A stretch of 64,000 nucleotides of DNA from assembly GCA_938084905.1 (NCBI GenBank), contig CALKEQ010000001.1:90835-154834 (forward strand). The letters run 5' to 3'. Positions 16,380-24,402 of the stretch are shown piece after piece. The notes beneath the pieces are model-generated. The model was given only the letters and a program-made list of their open reading frames with translations, was not told where the DNA came from and ran no database searches. A program made the translations under genes and the position numbers. Numbering within the stretch: the stretch's first letter is position 1; each line of letters starts with the position of its first letter. The DNA is from an uncultured bacterium. GTDB lineage: Bacteria; Desulfobacterota; Syntrophorhabdia; Syntrophorhabdales; JANXAF01.

Positions 16380-16847
16380 TCAACTTTCACCTATTTCGCG
16401 AATTTTATTTTTTTCGTGCTCCATAAAAACCTTTTTCAGTTCAAGAAGTATGAGGAGCCTGTTATCCAATCTTCCTATCCCCTCTATGTAATCGGAGTCT
16501 ATCCCTGAGATCATGGAAGGTGGAGGTTCGACTATGCTTTCAGGTATTCTGAGAACTTCACAAACTGAATCTACGATAAAACCGAGTATCATGCCGTCAA
16601 GTTCCACGACTATGATCCTCGTGTTTTTGTCGTAATCCCTTTTAGGAAAGTTAAGCCTCTTTCTTAAATCTACGACTGGAACGATCTTTCCTCTCAAGTT
16701 TATGACCCCCTCCACATAATCCGGTGCATTGGGAATTCTTGTGATGCTCATCATCTTGTTAATCTCCTGGACTTTTAGAATGTCCACACCGAACTCCTCA
16801 TTACCGACCTTAAACGTCACAAGCTGTAATATCCTCCCATTATCCAT
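16380..16847 (-). CDS. cheW: Chemotaxis coupling protein CheW
   Basis: CheW links chemoreceptors to the CheA kinase. The 155-aa protein is a single CheW domain: QLVTFKVGNEEFGVDILKVQEINKM, then RIPNAPDYVEGVINLRGKIVPVVDLRKRL and the C-terminal ILLELKKVF. It has its own sigma-28 promoter (16870-16896), embedded at the end of cheA, so coupling protein can be made in excess over the kinase. Confidence 0.95.
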   Translation of the reverse strand: MDNGRILQLVTFKVGNEEFGVDILKVQEINKMMSITRIPNAPDYVEGVINLRGKIVPVVDLRKRLNFPKRDYDKNTRIIVVELDGMILGFIVDSVCEVLRIPESIVEPPPSMISGIDSDYIEGIGRLDNRLLILLELKKVFMEHEKNKIREIGES

Positions 16848-16869
16848 CCTCTATTTCACCTCCAATATC

Positions 16870-16896
16870 TTATCGGCTTTTTTGAATAAAACTTAA
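16870..16896 (-). promoter_or_regulatory. Sigma-28 promoter of cheW
   Basis: The minus strand has TTAAGTTTT (16896-16888), 11 nt, CCGATAA (16876-16870), preceded by G to give the full GCCGATAA -10. The -35 overlaps the last codons of cheA. Confidence 0.88.
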
Positions 16897-18581
16897 GAGA
16901 TATGGGTTCTCTTCTGGTGTGAGAGAGAATAGGCTCTCACAAGCGAGGAAATATCGAGGATCAGGATAACCCTCCCATCTCCCCTTATCGTTGCCCCGCC
17001 TATTCCAACTATGTTGCCAAGGAACTCTCCAAGAGGCTTTATGACGACTTCCTCTTGGCCAATAACCTGATCTACCTTTATAGCAACCTGTCTTTCTTCC
17101 ACATTGCATACGACGAGGTATCCGCAACCTTTCCCATTTCTATCCCTTCCAAAAACGGAAGACAGATCGAGCACGGGTATTATTTTCTCTCTGAGCACTA
17201 TAACCTCTTTTTTATCTACGAACTTTATATCCTCCTCTTTCAGCTTTACAAGCTCAGATACTGTGTTTAGGGGAATGGCATAAAGCTCCTTATCCTTCTC
17301 AATGACGAGGGATTTCATTATCGCAAGGGTAAGGGGTAGCTTAAGAACGAGTTTTGTCCACTGGTTTGGCTCTGAGTCTATATAAACCTGTCCATTTAAC
17401 CTCTCTATTTTGGTTTTAACAACGTCCATCCCAACTCCCCTTCCAGATATTTTTGTGACAGTCTTTGCCGTACTTAGACCTGGGAGAAAGATAAGGTTCA
17501 TTATTTCCTTTTCCGACATGGAGCTTAATTCTTCATCGCTAATAAGACCCTTCTCTTTTGCCTTCTCTCTTATAGCTTTTGTGTCTATTCCTCTTCCATC
17601 GTCAAATACTTCTATAATGATATGGTTACCCTCATTATAAGCGGTAACAGAAAGAAGACCCTTTCTGTTCTTTCCCTTTTTTATTCTTTCCTCAGGGCTT
17701 TCTATTCCGTGATCAATGGCGTTTCTCACTATATGAACCATGGGATCGTGAAGAGCCTCTATTAATGACTTGTCAAGCTCTGTCTCCTCCCCTGAAATCC
17801 TAAGTTCAACCTCCTTCTTGAACTCGCCGCATAAATCCCTTACCATGCGGGGAATTTTGTTGAATACCTTACGTACAGGTACAAGCCTTGCCCTCATAAC
17901 GGAAAGCTGCAGCTCATTCGTTATGAACTCAATGTAGCTTGTGACCTCTGACAGACTGTCGATGAGCTTCTCGGAAAGACCGTTAACTCTCGCGTTTTGA
18001 TTAAGCGCAATCAATCTGTTTTTTCCTAAAACAAGCTCTCCAACAAGGTTCATAAGTTCGTCCAATTTTTTGACGTCTATCCTTATCGTTTGCTCCTCTA
18101 TCTCAGAACTTTTCATTTCAGTGGTTTCTTTCTTTTCTTCTGGCAGTGGATCTGACGTCTCTTTTTGTATATCCCCATTTTCTCCTCCAGATATCTTTTC
18201 GAGTTTCTTCACTAGCCCGTCTATTTCCACAAGATCAGTACCCTTCTTCTCAATACGATCAATAATTGCCCTCATCGTATCAAACGACTCGATGAGTACG
18301 TCAATTACTTGCTTTTCTGGTCTTATCTCCTTCTTCCTTATCCTTCCTAGGACCTCCTCTGACACATGGGCGAGCTTCGATAAGTTATTGAAGTTCAAAA
18401 AACTCGATGTTCCTTTTATCGTGTGGATAGATCGAAAAACGTTGTTTATCAATTCTTCTTCTTTTGTCTTTTCGAACGCAAGAACGTCATTTGTTGCTCG
18501 ATCTAACAGTTCTTTCGATTCTAAAACAAATTCTGCTATTATCTCCCTTAACTCATCACTTAGAAAAGCGGCACCCTCCAT
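16893..18581 (-). CDS. cheA: Chemotaxis histidine kinase CheA
   Basis: CheA autophosphorylates in response to receptors and passes phosphate to CheY and CheB. The 562-aa protein has an HPt domain (about 1-120, phospho-His H53 in SIHTIKGTSS), an acidic linker, the dimerisation domain (about 165-240, LDELMNLVGELVLGKNRL) and a HATPase domain (about 245-420). The HATPase carries HIVRNAIDHGIE, DDGRGID, GLSTAK and SGRGVGMDVV. A C-terminal CheW-like domain follows (about 425-555). No P2 (CheY-binding) domain is evident; the linker between HPt and dimerisation domain is only about 45 residues. Confidence 0.96.
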   Translation of the reverse strand: MEGAAFLSDELREIIAEFVLESKELLDRATNDVLAFEKTKEEELINNVFRSIHTIKGTSSFLNFNNLSKLAHVSEEVLGRIRKKEIRPEKQVIDVLIESFDTMRAIIDRIEKKGTDLVEIDGLVKKLEKISGGENGDIQKETSDPLPEEKKETTEMKSSEIEEQTIRIDVKKLDELMNLVGELVLGKNRLIALNQNARVNGLSEKLIDSLSEVTSYIEFITNELQLSVMRARLVPVRKVFNKIPRMVRDLCGEFKKEVELRISGEETELDKSLIEALHDPMVHIVRNAIDHGIESPEERIKKGKNRKGLLSVTAYNEGNHIIIEVFDDGRGIDTKAIREKAKEKGLISDEELSSMSEKEIMNLIFLPGLSTAKTVTKISGRGVGMDVVKTKIERLNGQVYIDSEPNQWTKLVLKLPLTLAIMKSLVIEKDKELYAIPLNTVSELVKLKEEDIKFVDKKEVIVLREKIIPVLDLSSVFGRDRNGKGCGYLVVCNVEERQVAIKVDQVIGQEEVVIKPLGEFLGNIVGIGGATIRGDGRVILILDISSLVRAYSLSHQKRTHIS

Positions 18582-18584
18582 TGC

Positions 18585-18953
18585 TTACGTTCCTCCTATC
18601 AGGCTTTCCACCTTATAAATTAGTAAGGAAGGACTGATAGGCTTGTTAAGAAAAAGATTCACCCCCGCTTCAAGAGCAGTTTTTCTTATTTCCTCATCCC
18701 TTGTGGTCGTCAACATGATGATAGGCACCTCTCTTCTGTAAAAGTTGTTCCTTATAGTTCTTACAAATTCAATCCCATCCATATTAGGCATATTGAGGTC
18801 AACTATTATAAGGTCAACAGGCTCCAAACTCAGCTTCTCGATGGCATCCATGCCATCTTCAGCTTCAACCGTTACGAAATCTCTCTGTCTAAGTACGGAG
18901 CTCAAAAGTTTTCTTATTGTGTGTGAATCGTCAACTATCATTACCTTTCTCAT
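18585..18953 (-). CDS. cheY: Chemotaxis response regulator CheY (che operon copy)
   Basis: This single receiver domain of 122 aa has acid pocket D8-D9, phospho-acceptor D52 in VDLNMPNMDG, Thr in MLTTTRDEE and Lys in LNKPISP. It lies between cheR and cheA, with its start inside the end of cheR. It is one of two CheY-type genes in the window; the DLNMP motif and VDDSHTIR start fit a diffusible regulator acting on FliM/FliN, but its partner is not proven. Confidence 0.87.
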   Translation of the reverse strand: MRKVMIVDDSHTIRKLLSSVLRQRDFVTVEAEDGMDAIEKLSLEPVDLIIVDLNMPNMDGIEFVRTIRNNFYRREVPIIMLTTTRDEEIRKTALEAGVNLFLNKPISPSLLIYKVESLIGGT

Positions 18954-19791
18954 TTTCCCATCCTTTCTGATAAATTAGAGTTCCAGGGAAGAGAATAGGT
19001 CTAAATCCGAATCTCTGCTGATTAAGTGTTTCAGAATAACCTAGGATCAAGAAACCTCCTGGTTTTAGGCACTTAAAAAGATTTTCCAAGACCCTTCTTT
19101 TTGCCCTCTCATCGAAATATATAAGGACGTTTCTGCAGAAGATGATGTCCATGTTCCTAAAAGCCTTATAAGCCTCCAGATCCATAAGATTCATAAACTC
19201 GAATCTCACGTATTTTTTTACTTCCTCCTTCAACTTGTAGTTTTTCTCTTCCGTTAATGTAAAGTACTTCTCCCTTAGCGCTCCATTCACGTTTCTTAAG
19301 CTGTACTCCGAATATACCCCTCTTTTTGCTGATTCCAAAACCTTTGGACTTAAGTCTGTAGCTAAGATGGAGAAGGGAAGATCCACTTTTGTCCTCTCCT
19401 GAATCTCAAGTAGAACAATGGCTATTGTGTAAGGCTCCTCGCCTGTTGAACAGGCTGCACTCCATATACGAAGTCCAAAACTTGGGCCTTTACCATTTTT
19501 TAAATACTCCTTGACAATTATCTCTCTCAATGCATCAAACTGCTGGGGGTTTCTGAAAAAACTCGTTTCGTTCGTTGTTATTACGTCGTAAAGATTGAGA
19601 AGCTCCTTTTTTGCATTCTCGTTTCCGAGCTTAAGATAAAGGTAGTAATCCTCAAAACTAGAAAGCCCAAGCTCTCTCAATCTATTTTGTAATCTGTTTT
19701 CCATTAGATACATTTTACTCTCGTGGAAGTATATCCCAGTCTTTTCATAGATGTAGTCCCTTAAGCGAAGGAAAGTTTCCTTTCTTAGCAT
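18931..19791 (-). CDS. cheR: Chemotaxis methyltransferase CheR
   Basis: CheR methylates glutamates of chemoreceptors using S-adenosylmethionine. The 286-aa protein has the N-terminal helical domain (LRDYIYEKTGIYFHESKMYLMENRLQNRLRELG) and the catalytic domain with TTNETSFFRNPQQF, RIWSAACSTGEEPYTIA, the SAM-site ILATDLSP, and IIFCRNVLIYFD. Start and stop overlap its neighbours, so it is translated with cheB and cheY. Confidence 0.95.
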   Translation of the reverse strand: MLRKETFLRLRDYIYEKTGIYFHESKMYLMENRLQNRLRELGLSSFEDYYLYLKLGNENAKKELLNLYDVITTNETSFFRNPQQFDALREIIVKEYLKNGKGPSFGLRIWSAACSTGEEPYTIAIVLLEIQERTKVDLPFSILATDLSPKVLESAKRGVYSEYSLRNVNGALREKYFTLTEEKNYKLKEEVKKYVRFEFMNLMDLEAYKAFRNMDIIFCRNVLIYFDERAKRRVLENLFKCLKPGGFLILGYSETLNQQRFGFRPILFPGTLIYQKGWENEKGNDS

Positions 19792-21614
19792 TTTTTTTGC
19801 CCCGCAAGTCTTTTTTCTGCAAAGTAAGCCTCCATTCTTACGTTTTCATCCTCATCTTCCTTTAATGGCAATATGTATTTGAGGGCTTTCTTTTTTCTCG
19901 TTGAAAGGAGACACTTAATCCCTGCTATTCGGATGAGGGGGTTTTCATCATCAAGTGCTTTGACAAAGAGGGGGAAAAGAGTTTTATCCTGGAAAGATGA
20001 GAGAGCAAGAAGCGAAAAATACCTTGTCCATAGGTCCTTACTTTTATCGCCAGAGAGCTCTGCAACCCTCTCCTTAAACTGCACCAGTTTTTTGTCTTTG
20101 ACTATTTTTAGTGCCTCATATGGAATCGAATCGCTTGCGAGGATCTCATCGAGTACCTTAAGGTATCTTTCATCATTCACAAAAAATTCTACAACTCTCA
20201 TTGCAATCCTTCTTTCCTCAATATCCTGGCTCCTAACTAACTCCATAACATACGGGTAATTTTCGTCAGCGTTGAGCATTTGAGAACATGCGGCGTATAT
20301 CTTCTTATCCATTTGTCCGCCTTCTTTCACCATTCTTTCAATCTCCGACTTCCCCCTTTCTTTGTTTATGAGAAGGAGCGAGTTCAGCGCCTTTATCCTT
20401 ACATCCGGATAGTCACTCCTGGCCATTTTACAAACCTCTTCCTCCATGTGGGTGAGCCTTTTTCTACCTACTAGATCTGCCGCCTCACCGCGTACGTGTC
20501 CATCCTTGTCCTTTATCGCAACTGAAATTATCCTCTCTCCATCCGCACATATATTTGGCAGGTTTTTAACGATATCTCTCTTCAGTTCCAGGGAGGATTT
20601 GAGAAAAACATCAATAAGAAGATCCTCATCTATCTTTATTCCTCCTTTTATTGCAGCCCTTACTATATGCTCAAAATGTTCACCAAGGTAGGAAGCTATG
20701 TCCTCAGCCCAGACGTCTTTAGCCTCGCACAAAACGGAGATTAGAAACTCGTACTCTTCGCTTCCTGCTTCAATCTCGTTCAATACCTGGAGAATCAATT
20801 CAACTGATTCTTTTCGTTTAAAGTATCTAAGTAGTTCAAGTGTCTTTTTAGACCTTCTTTTTTCGAGGAGGATGGAATCTCTAAGGTGAGGGAGAAGTTC
20901 ATCACCGAAGCTTTCGTAAAGGAAGGGGAATAACTCGCTTTCTATGTTCTCGAGCAGAGCTTTAAGAAAATCTTTTTTTCTTTTCGCCTCAAAACCTTTT
21001 ATCTTCTTTACAATCTCCTCTATTATCTTTCTGTCCCTGAAATTTAGAAGTGCTCCGCAGGCAGCTATGCCCAGGAGCTCATTTTCCGCATCGAGAAGGG
21101 TTAAAAGTCTCGATACGCTTCTTTCGTCCTTTATCTTCCCCAGACTGGATATTGCTGAGAAAGCAACCCACTCTGAATCTTCAATGGCGGACAAAAGAGC
21201 GTCAACAACTTCCTTTCCCTTGAACTCTCCAAGTGCAACACAGGCTGCCAACTTTACATTATCCGTATCCTTTCTCAGTGCTTCCAGAAGATAAGGTATG
21301 GCCTTTTCAATTTTGAGGTGACCTGATAGTTCGCAGGCAAATATCCTCACGTCCTCAGACCCGTCTGAGAAGAGATTGAGAATTTCGTTAAATTCACTTC
21401 CTCGCACATTCCTCAATACCTCAAGTGCAGCCATTCGAACTGAGGGGTCTTTTTCATAGAGAAGGGGGATGAGGGAGAGCACAACCCTTTTTGTCGGAGA
21501 ACTGCGCATAATTTCAACCGCTTTTTCTCTTCTAAAAGTGTCAGTTCCTCTAATGTCACTTATCAATTCCTGGATCCGGCTTTTTGTCAATTTATGGGAG
21601 GGACTATCTAACAT
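19785..21614 (-). CDS. HEAT-repeat protein in the chemotaxis operon
   Basis: This 609-aa cytoplasmic protein is built of repeated helical pairs, each with a pattern like 'vRxxAlexL' (for example KDPSVRMAALEVLRNVRG, TDNVKLAACVALGEFKG, ENPLIRIAGIKCLLSTRK). There is no signal peptide or catalytic motif. It lies between cheB and cheR, overlapping the latter by 7 nt. HEAT-repeat proteins occur in che operons of several Desulfobacterota, but their role there is unclear; a scaffold in the receptor array is possible. Fold assignment is confident, function is not. Confidence 0.75.
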   Translation of the reverse strand: MLDSPSHKLTKSRIQELISDIRGTDTFRREKAVEIMRSSPTKRVVLSLIPLLYEKDPSVRMAALEVLRNVRGSEFNEILNLFSDGSEDVRIFACELSGHLKIEKAIPYLLEALRKDTDNVKLAACVALGEFKGKEVVDALLSAIEDSEWVAFSAISSLGKIKDERSVSRLLTLLDAENELLGIAACGALLNFRDRKIIEEIVKKIKGFEAKRKKDFLKALLENIESELFPFLYESFGDELLPHLRDSILLEKRRSKKTLELLRYFKRKESVELILQVLNEIEAGSEEYEFLISVLCEAKDVWAEDIASYLGEHFEHIVRAAIKGGIKIDEDLLIDVFLKSSLELKRDIVKNLPNICADGERIISVAIKDKDGHVRGEAADLVGRKRLTHMEEEVCKMARSDYPDVRIKALNSLLLINKERGKSEIERMVKEGGQMDKKIYAACSQMLNADENYPYVMELVRSQDIEERRIAMRVVEFFVNDERYLKVLDEILASDSIPYEALKIVKDKKLVQFKERVAELSGDKSKDLWTRYFSLLALSSFQDKTLFPLFVKALDDENPLIRIAGIKCLLSTRKKKALKYILPLKEDEDENVRMEAYFAEKRLAGQKKC

Positions 21615-21626
21615 GTTCTCCCCCTC

Positions 21627-22661
21627 TTAAATGTTCCTTATGATCTCCTCTGGGATCATATCGAGAGGCAAAACAGAATTAACGCAACCAGCAGATACGA
21701 CAGCCCTGGGCATCCCGTAGACCACACATGTTTCTTCGTTCTGGGCGATTATGTAGCCACCTTTCTTATAAAGCTCATTTGCCCCTTTTAGTCCGTCAGA
21801 TCCCATGCCAGTCAGGATGACCCCTATCGCCCGATCGTTGAAAGTCTCTCCCGCACTGAGCAAAAGCAAATCGACAGATGGTCTGTAGATGTAACTAGTA
21901 TCTTCCGTGTACTTGAGAATCGCTTCCCTTCCCGTTTTTTTGATAGATATGTGAGTATCACCCGGGGCCAAGTAAGCAATCCCGCCTCTTAAAGGTTCCC
22001 TATTTTCCGCTTCCTTCACGGTAATCTGGCACATGGAGTTCAATCTGTTAGAAAAGGACTGGGTGAATAGTCTTGGCATGTGCTGAGCTATGACAATTGG
22101 TACTGGAAGATCCTTCGGCATTCTCTTAAGTATGAGTTCTAGTGCTGGTGGACCACCTGTGGAAGAACCTATACAGATTACGTCACGCCTTAAGTCTCTT
22201 TTTGGGATCTTGATGGATAGTTCAGGCTTTAGGTTCGACTTCAACCTTTTTAGGAGCAATCCAATCTTGTTTTTTGCCACACTTTTAACCTTAGTTATGA
22301 GTTCGTTCTCCTTTCCGTATATTGAGACTGACACGTTGGAAAAATCCTTGGTTATGAAATCTACAGCTCCCATCTCTAAGGCGGAAATTGTTACTTCAGC
22401 TCCCTCCCTTGTTAAGGCACTGAACATTATTACCGGCACAGGATTATGTTCCATTATGTGTTTTAACGCCTCAAGTCCGTTCATTCGCGGCATTTCCACA
22501 TCCATTGTAATTACGTCCGGTTTCAGCTTCTCAGCAAGTTCTATAGCCTCAAGCCCATCTGATGCTGCTCCAACCACTTTGATAGACTCGTCACTTTCAA
22601 GCATCTTAGTTAAGACCCTTCTCATGAAGGAAGAATCGTCAACAACAAGAACCTTTATCAT
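21627..22661 (-). CDS. cheB: Chemotaxis methylesterase/glutamine deamidase CheB
   Basis: CheB removes receptor methyl groups and deamidates receptor glutamines when phosphorylated by CheA. The 344-aa protein has a receiver domain (about 1-120, phospho-acceptor D54 in TMDVEMPRMNG). Its C-terminal esterase domain holds the catalytic Ser in IGSSTGGPPAL (about 167), His in AQHMP and Asp in LTGMGSDG. Its ATG overlaps the stop of a 19-codon ORF, and the well-placed GGAG lies within that ORF. Confidence 0.96.
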   Translation of the reverse strand: MIKVLVVDDSSFMRRVLTKMLESDESIKVVGAASDGLEAIELAEKLKPDVITMDVEMPRMNGLEALKHIMEHNPVPVIMFSALTREGAEVTISALEMGAVDFITKDFSNVSVSIYGKENELITKVKSVAKNKIGLLLKRLKSNLKPELSIKIPKRDLRRDVICIGSSTGGPPALELILKRMPKDLPVPIVIAQHMPRLFTQSFSNRLNSMCQITVKEAENREPLRGGIAYLAPGDTHISIKKTGREAILKYTEDTSYIYRPSVDLLLLSAGETFNDRAIGVILTGMGSDGLKGANELYKKGGYIIAQNEETCVVYGMPRAVVSAGCVNSVLPLDMIPEEIIRNI

Positions 22662-22717
22662 TCTCCTTCTCCGATAAAGAACTTACCACTAGAAAGTGCG
22701 GAAAATATTTGTTTCAT
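22658..22717 (-). CDS. Micro-ORF (19 aa) coupled to cheB
   Basis: The frame starts at an ATG overlapping the stop of the 55-codon ORF and ends in a TGA overlapping the cheB ATG, both as ATGA. GGGAG lies about 8 nt upstream of its start. The peptide begins MKQIFSALSSGKF and ends FIGEGE. It is too short for homology judgement. It may be a coupling leader that sets CheB synthesis, or a functional microprotein. Confidence 0.45.
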   Translation of the reverse strand: MKQIFSALSSGKFFIGEGE

Positions 22718-22881
22718 TGTACTCTCTCCCATTTTTCAGTTCTTTTTTCGCATTTCAAAAACCAAAAAGAAGGCCCCCTCTCCATTTTCTCAAGAGCTCT
22801 TTTTATTTTTTCGTCTCTCCAACTTTTCTGTGGGGAGAATTTAATATCTCCACAACGTTTCTCAACCCTTTTTACGTCCAT
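22714..22881 (-). CDS. Small basic protein (55 aa), first ORF after the che-operon sigma-28 promoter
   Basis: An ATG at 22881, preceded by TTAGGAGAGT, opens a 55-codon frame that ends exactly at the start of the next micro-ORF. The product (MDVKRVEKRCGDIKF... to KRTEKWERVQ) is rich in Lys, Arg, Glu and Trp and has two Cys; it has no membrane segment and no family I recognise. The promoter 14 nt upstream, the good ribosome site and the ATGA overlap downstream support expression. Confidence 0.55.
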   Translation of the reverse strand: MDVKRVEKRCGDIKFSPQKSWRDEKIKRALEKMERGPSFWFLKCEKRTEKWERVQ

Positions 22882-22894
22882 ACTCTCCTAATTA

Positions 22895-22921
22895 TTATCG
22901 GAGAAGGAATGGAAAACTTAA
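22895..22921 (-). promoter_or_regulatory. Sigma-28 promoter of the cheB-HEAT-cheR-cheY-cheA operon
   Basis: The minus strand has TTAAGTTTT (22921-22913), 11 nt, CCGATAA (22901-22895). The -35 overlaps the stop codon of fliA, the gene that encodes sigma-28 itself. Confidence 0.9.
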
Positions 22922-23655
22922 CCTTTGAGGCGTTTTTTTAATAGGGATCTCAGGTTAAGAATAGCCTGTGTGTGAATCTGGCAGATCCTTGCCTCGGTTA
23001 CTCCAAGAAGACTTGCAATTTCTTTCATGTTGAGATCATCTTTGTAGTAAAGTGACAAAACTAGCCTCTGCTTCTCTGGTAATTTTTCAAACTCCTCAGC
23101 TATCACCTTTTCCAGTTCTCTTATCTCTGCGATTCTTTCCGGATTCTCTCCTTCGTCAAGTAGGTATCTAACTATCTTTTCCCTGTCCTCTTCCGTGAGA
23201 TCTGTAAGCTCGTCAATACTGACAACGGAGAGGTTTGCAAAATCTTTCAGCAGATCAAGGTATTCCTCCTTATCCATTTCCAAAAAAACGGCTACCTCTT
23301 CCTCATAGGGCAGACGGCCCAGCTTTCCTTCCAACTCCCTTATAGCCTTTTCTATTTTTTTTGCTTTTGCCCTAATACTCCTTGGAAAAAAGTCCCTAGA
23401 TCTAAGCTCGTCTATCATTGCTCCCCTGATCCGCAGATAAGCGTAAGTCTTAAGCTTTATGCCCTTTTCAGGCTTGTACTTCTCCATAGCCTCAAGCAAA
23501 CCCAAAACTCCCGCAGAGATAAGATCATCAAGAAGACTCTCGTCATTTATACCCTTTGCGACTTTGAGTGCAAGTGTCTTGATGACTGGGACAAATTCCT
23601 CAATTATCTTCTCTTTCTCGTTTTTTGCGTAGGCTGCGTACCCTTTTTTTAACAT
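22918..23655 (-). CDS. fliA: Flagellar sigma factor FliA (sigma-28)
   Basis: FliA directs transcription of late flagellar and chemotaxis genes. The 245-aa protein has region 2 (DLISAGVLGLLEAMEKYKPEKGIKLKTYAYLRIRGAMIDELRSRDFFPRS), region 3 and region 4 (EKVIAEEFEKLPEKQRLVLSLYYKDDLNMKEIASLLGVTEARICQIHTQAI). It ends the long fliL-to-fliA operon, 1 nt after flhG. Five strong promoters in the window match its recognition sequence. No clear flgM (anti-sigma) gene is seen. Confidence 0.97.
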   Translation of the reverse strand: MLKKGYAAYAKNEKEKIIEEFVPVIKTLALKVAKGINDESLLDDLISAGVLGLLEAMEKYKPEKGIKLKTYAYLRIRGAMIDELRSRDFFPRSIRAKAKKIEKAIRELEGKLGRLPYEEEVAVFLEMDKEEYLDLLKDFANLSVVSIDELTDLTEEDREKIVRYLLDEGENPERIAEIRELEKVIAEEFEKLPEKQRLVLSLYYKDDLNMKEIASLLGVTEARICQIHTQAILNLRSLLKKRLKG

Positions 23656-24402
23656 TCAGCTCCGCAGTAACCTCAAACAGATCTTTTCAAGCGCACTTGT
23701 TGCAGGAGAGTCCGGATAGTGCTCAGTCCAAAGTCTCTGCCTTTTTGTTGCCAGTGCAACATTTTTGTCCATTGGAATGTAACCGTAAAAGTCGAGGTAG
23801 ACGTTCAAAAATCTGTCAGTCACTGTGAGTAACTTACTGTAAACCTTTAGGGCTTCGGACTCGTCATTAACCATATTCACAATTATGTTGAAATTCTTTC
23901 TTCCAGTCTTTCTGTTTATGACCTTTATCACAGCGTACGAATCTGCAAGGCTTGCAGGATCAGGAGTAAGGATGAGAAAGACCTCTTCGCAGATCGAATT
24001 AAAGTAAATAACATTTGAGGATAGTCCTGCCTGCGTGTCGATTATGAGAAAATCATAATCCCCTATGGACTTTATGGCCCAAAAAAGGGCGTTTTTCTCA
24101 TGGTCAGAAAGGTTTGAGAGTTCGTAGGCACCAGTTGTTGCTGGAATTATCTTTATTCCGTTCGGTCCACTACTTATTATTTCGTATAGGTCCCTTTTTC
24201 CCTCTAAAAAGTCTTTGATATTGTACTTGGGAACTATGCCAAACATTATGTCTATGTTTCCAAGGGCAAGATCAGCATCCACAATGTACGTAATTTCGTT
24301 CATCTTGCCGAGGAGATAAGCCATGTTTGAAACCACTGATGACTTTCCAACCCCACCTTTCCCACTGGTCACAGATATTATCTTCCTTCTCTTACCATCC
24401 AT
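23656..24402 (-). CDS. flhG: Flagellar number regulator FlhG (MinD-like ATPase)
   Basis: FlhG is a MinD/ParA-type ATPase that limits flagellar number together with FlhF. The 248-aa protein has a deviant Walker A SGKGGVGKSS (about 13-22), Walker B-type YIVDADLALGNIDIMFG and the FLIIDTQAGLSSNV switch. The N-terminus begins immediately before the first strand: the DQAxxLR activator helix that normally stimulates the FlhF GTPase is absent, and no longer start exists in frame. It follows flhF with a 25-nt overlap. Confidence 0.9.
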   Translation of the reverse strand: MDGKRRKIISVTSGKGGVGKSSVVSNMAYLLGKMNEITYIVDADLALGNIDIMFGIVPKYNIKDFLEGKRDLYEIISSGPNGIKIIPATTGAYELSNLSDHEKNALFWAIKSIGDYDFLIIDTQAGLSSNVIYFNSICEEVFLILTPDPASLADSYAVIKVINRKTGRKNFNIIVNMVNDESEALKVYSKLLTVTDRFLNVYLDFYGYIPMDKNVALATKRQRLWTEHYPDSPATSALEKICLRLLRS

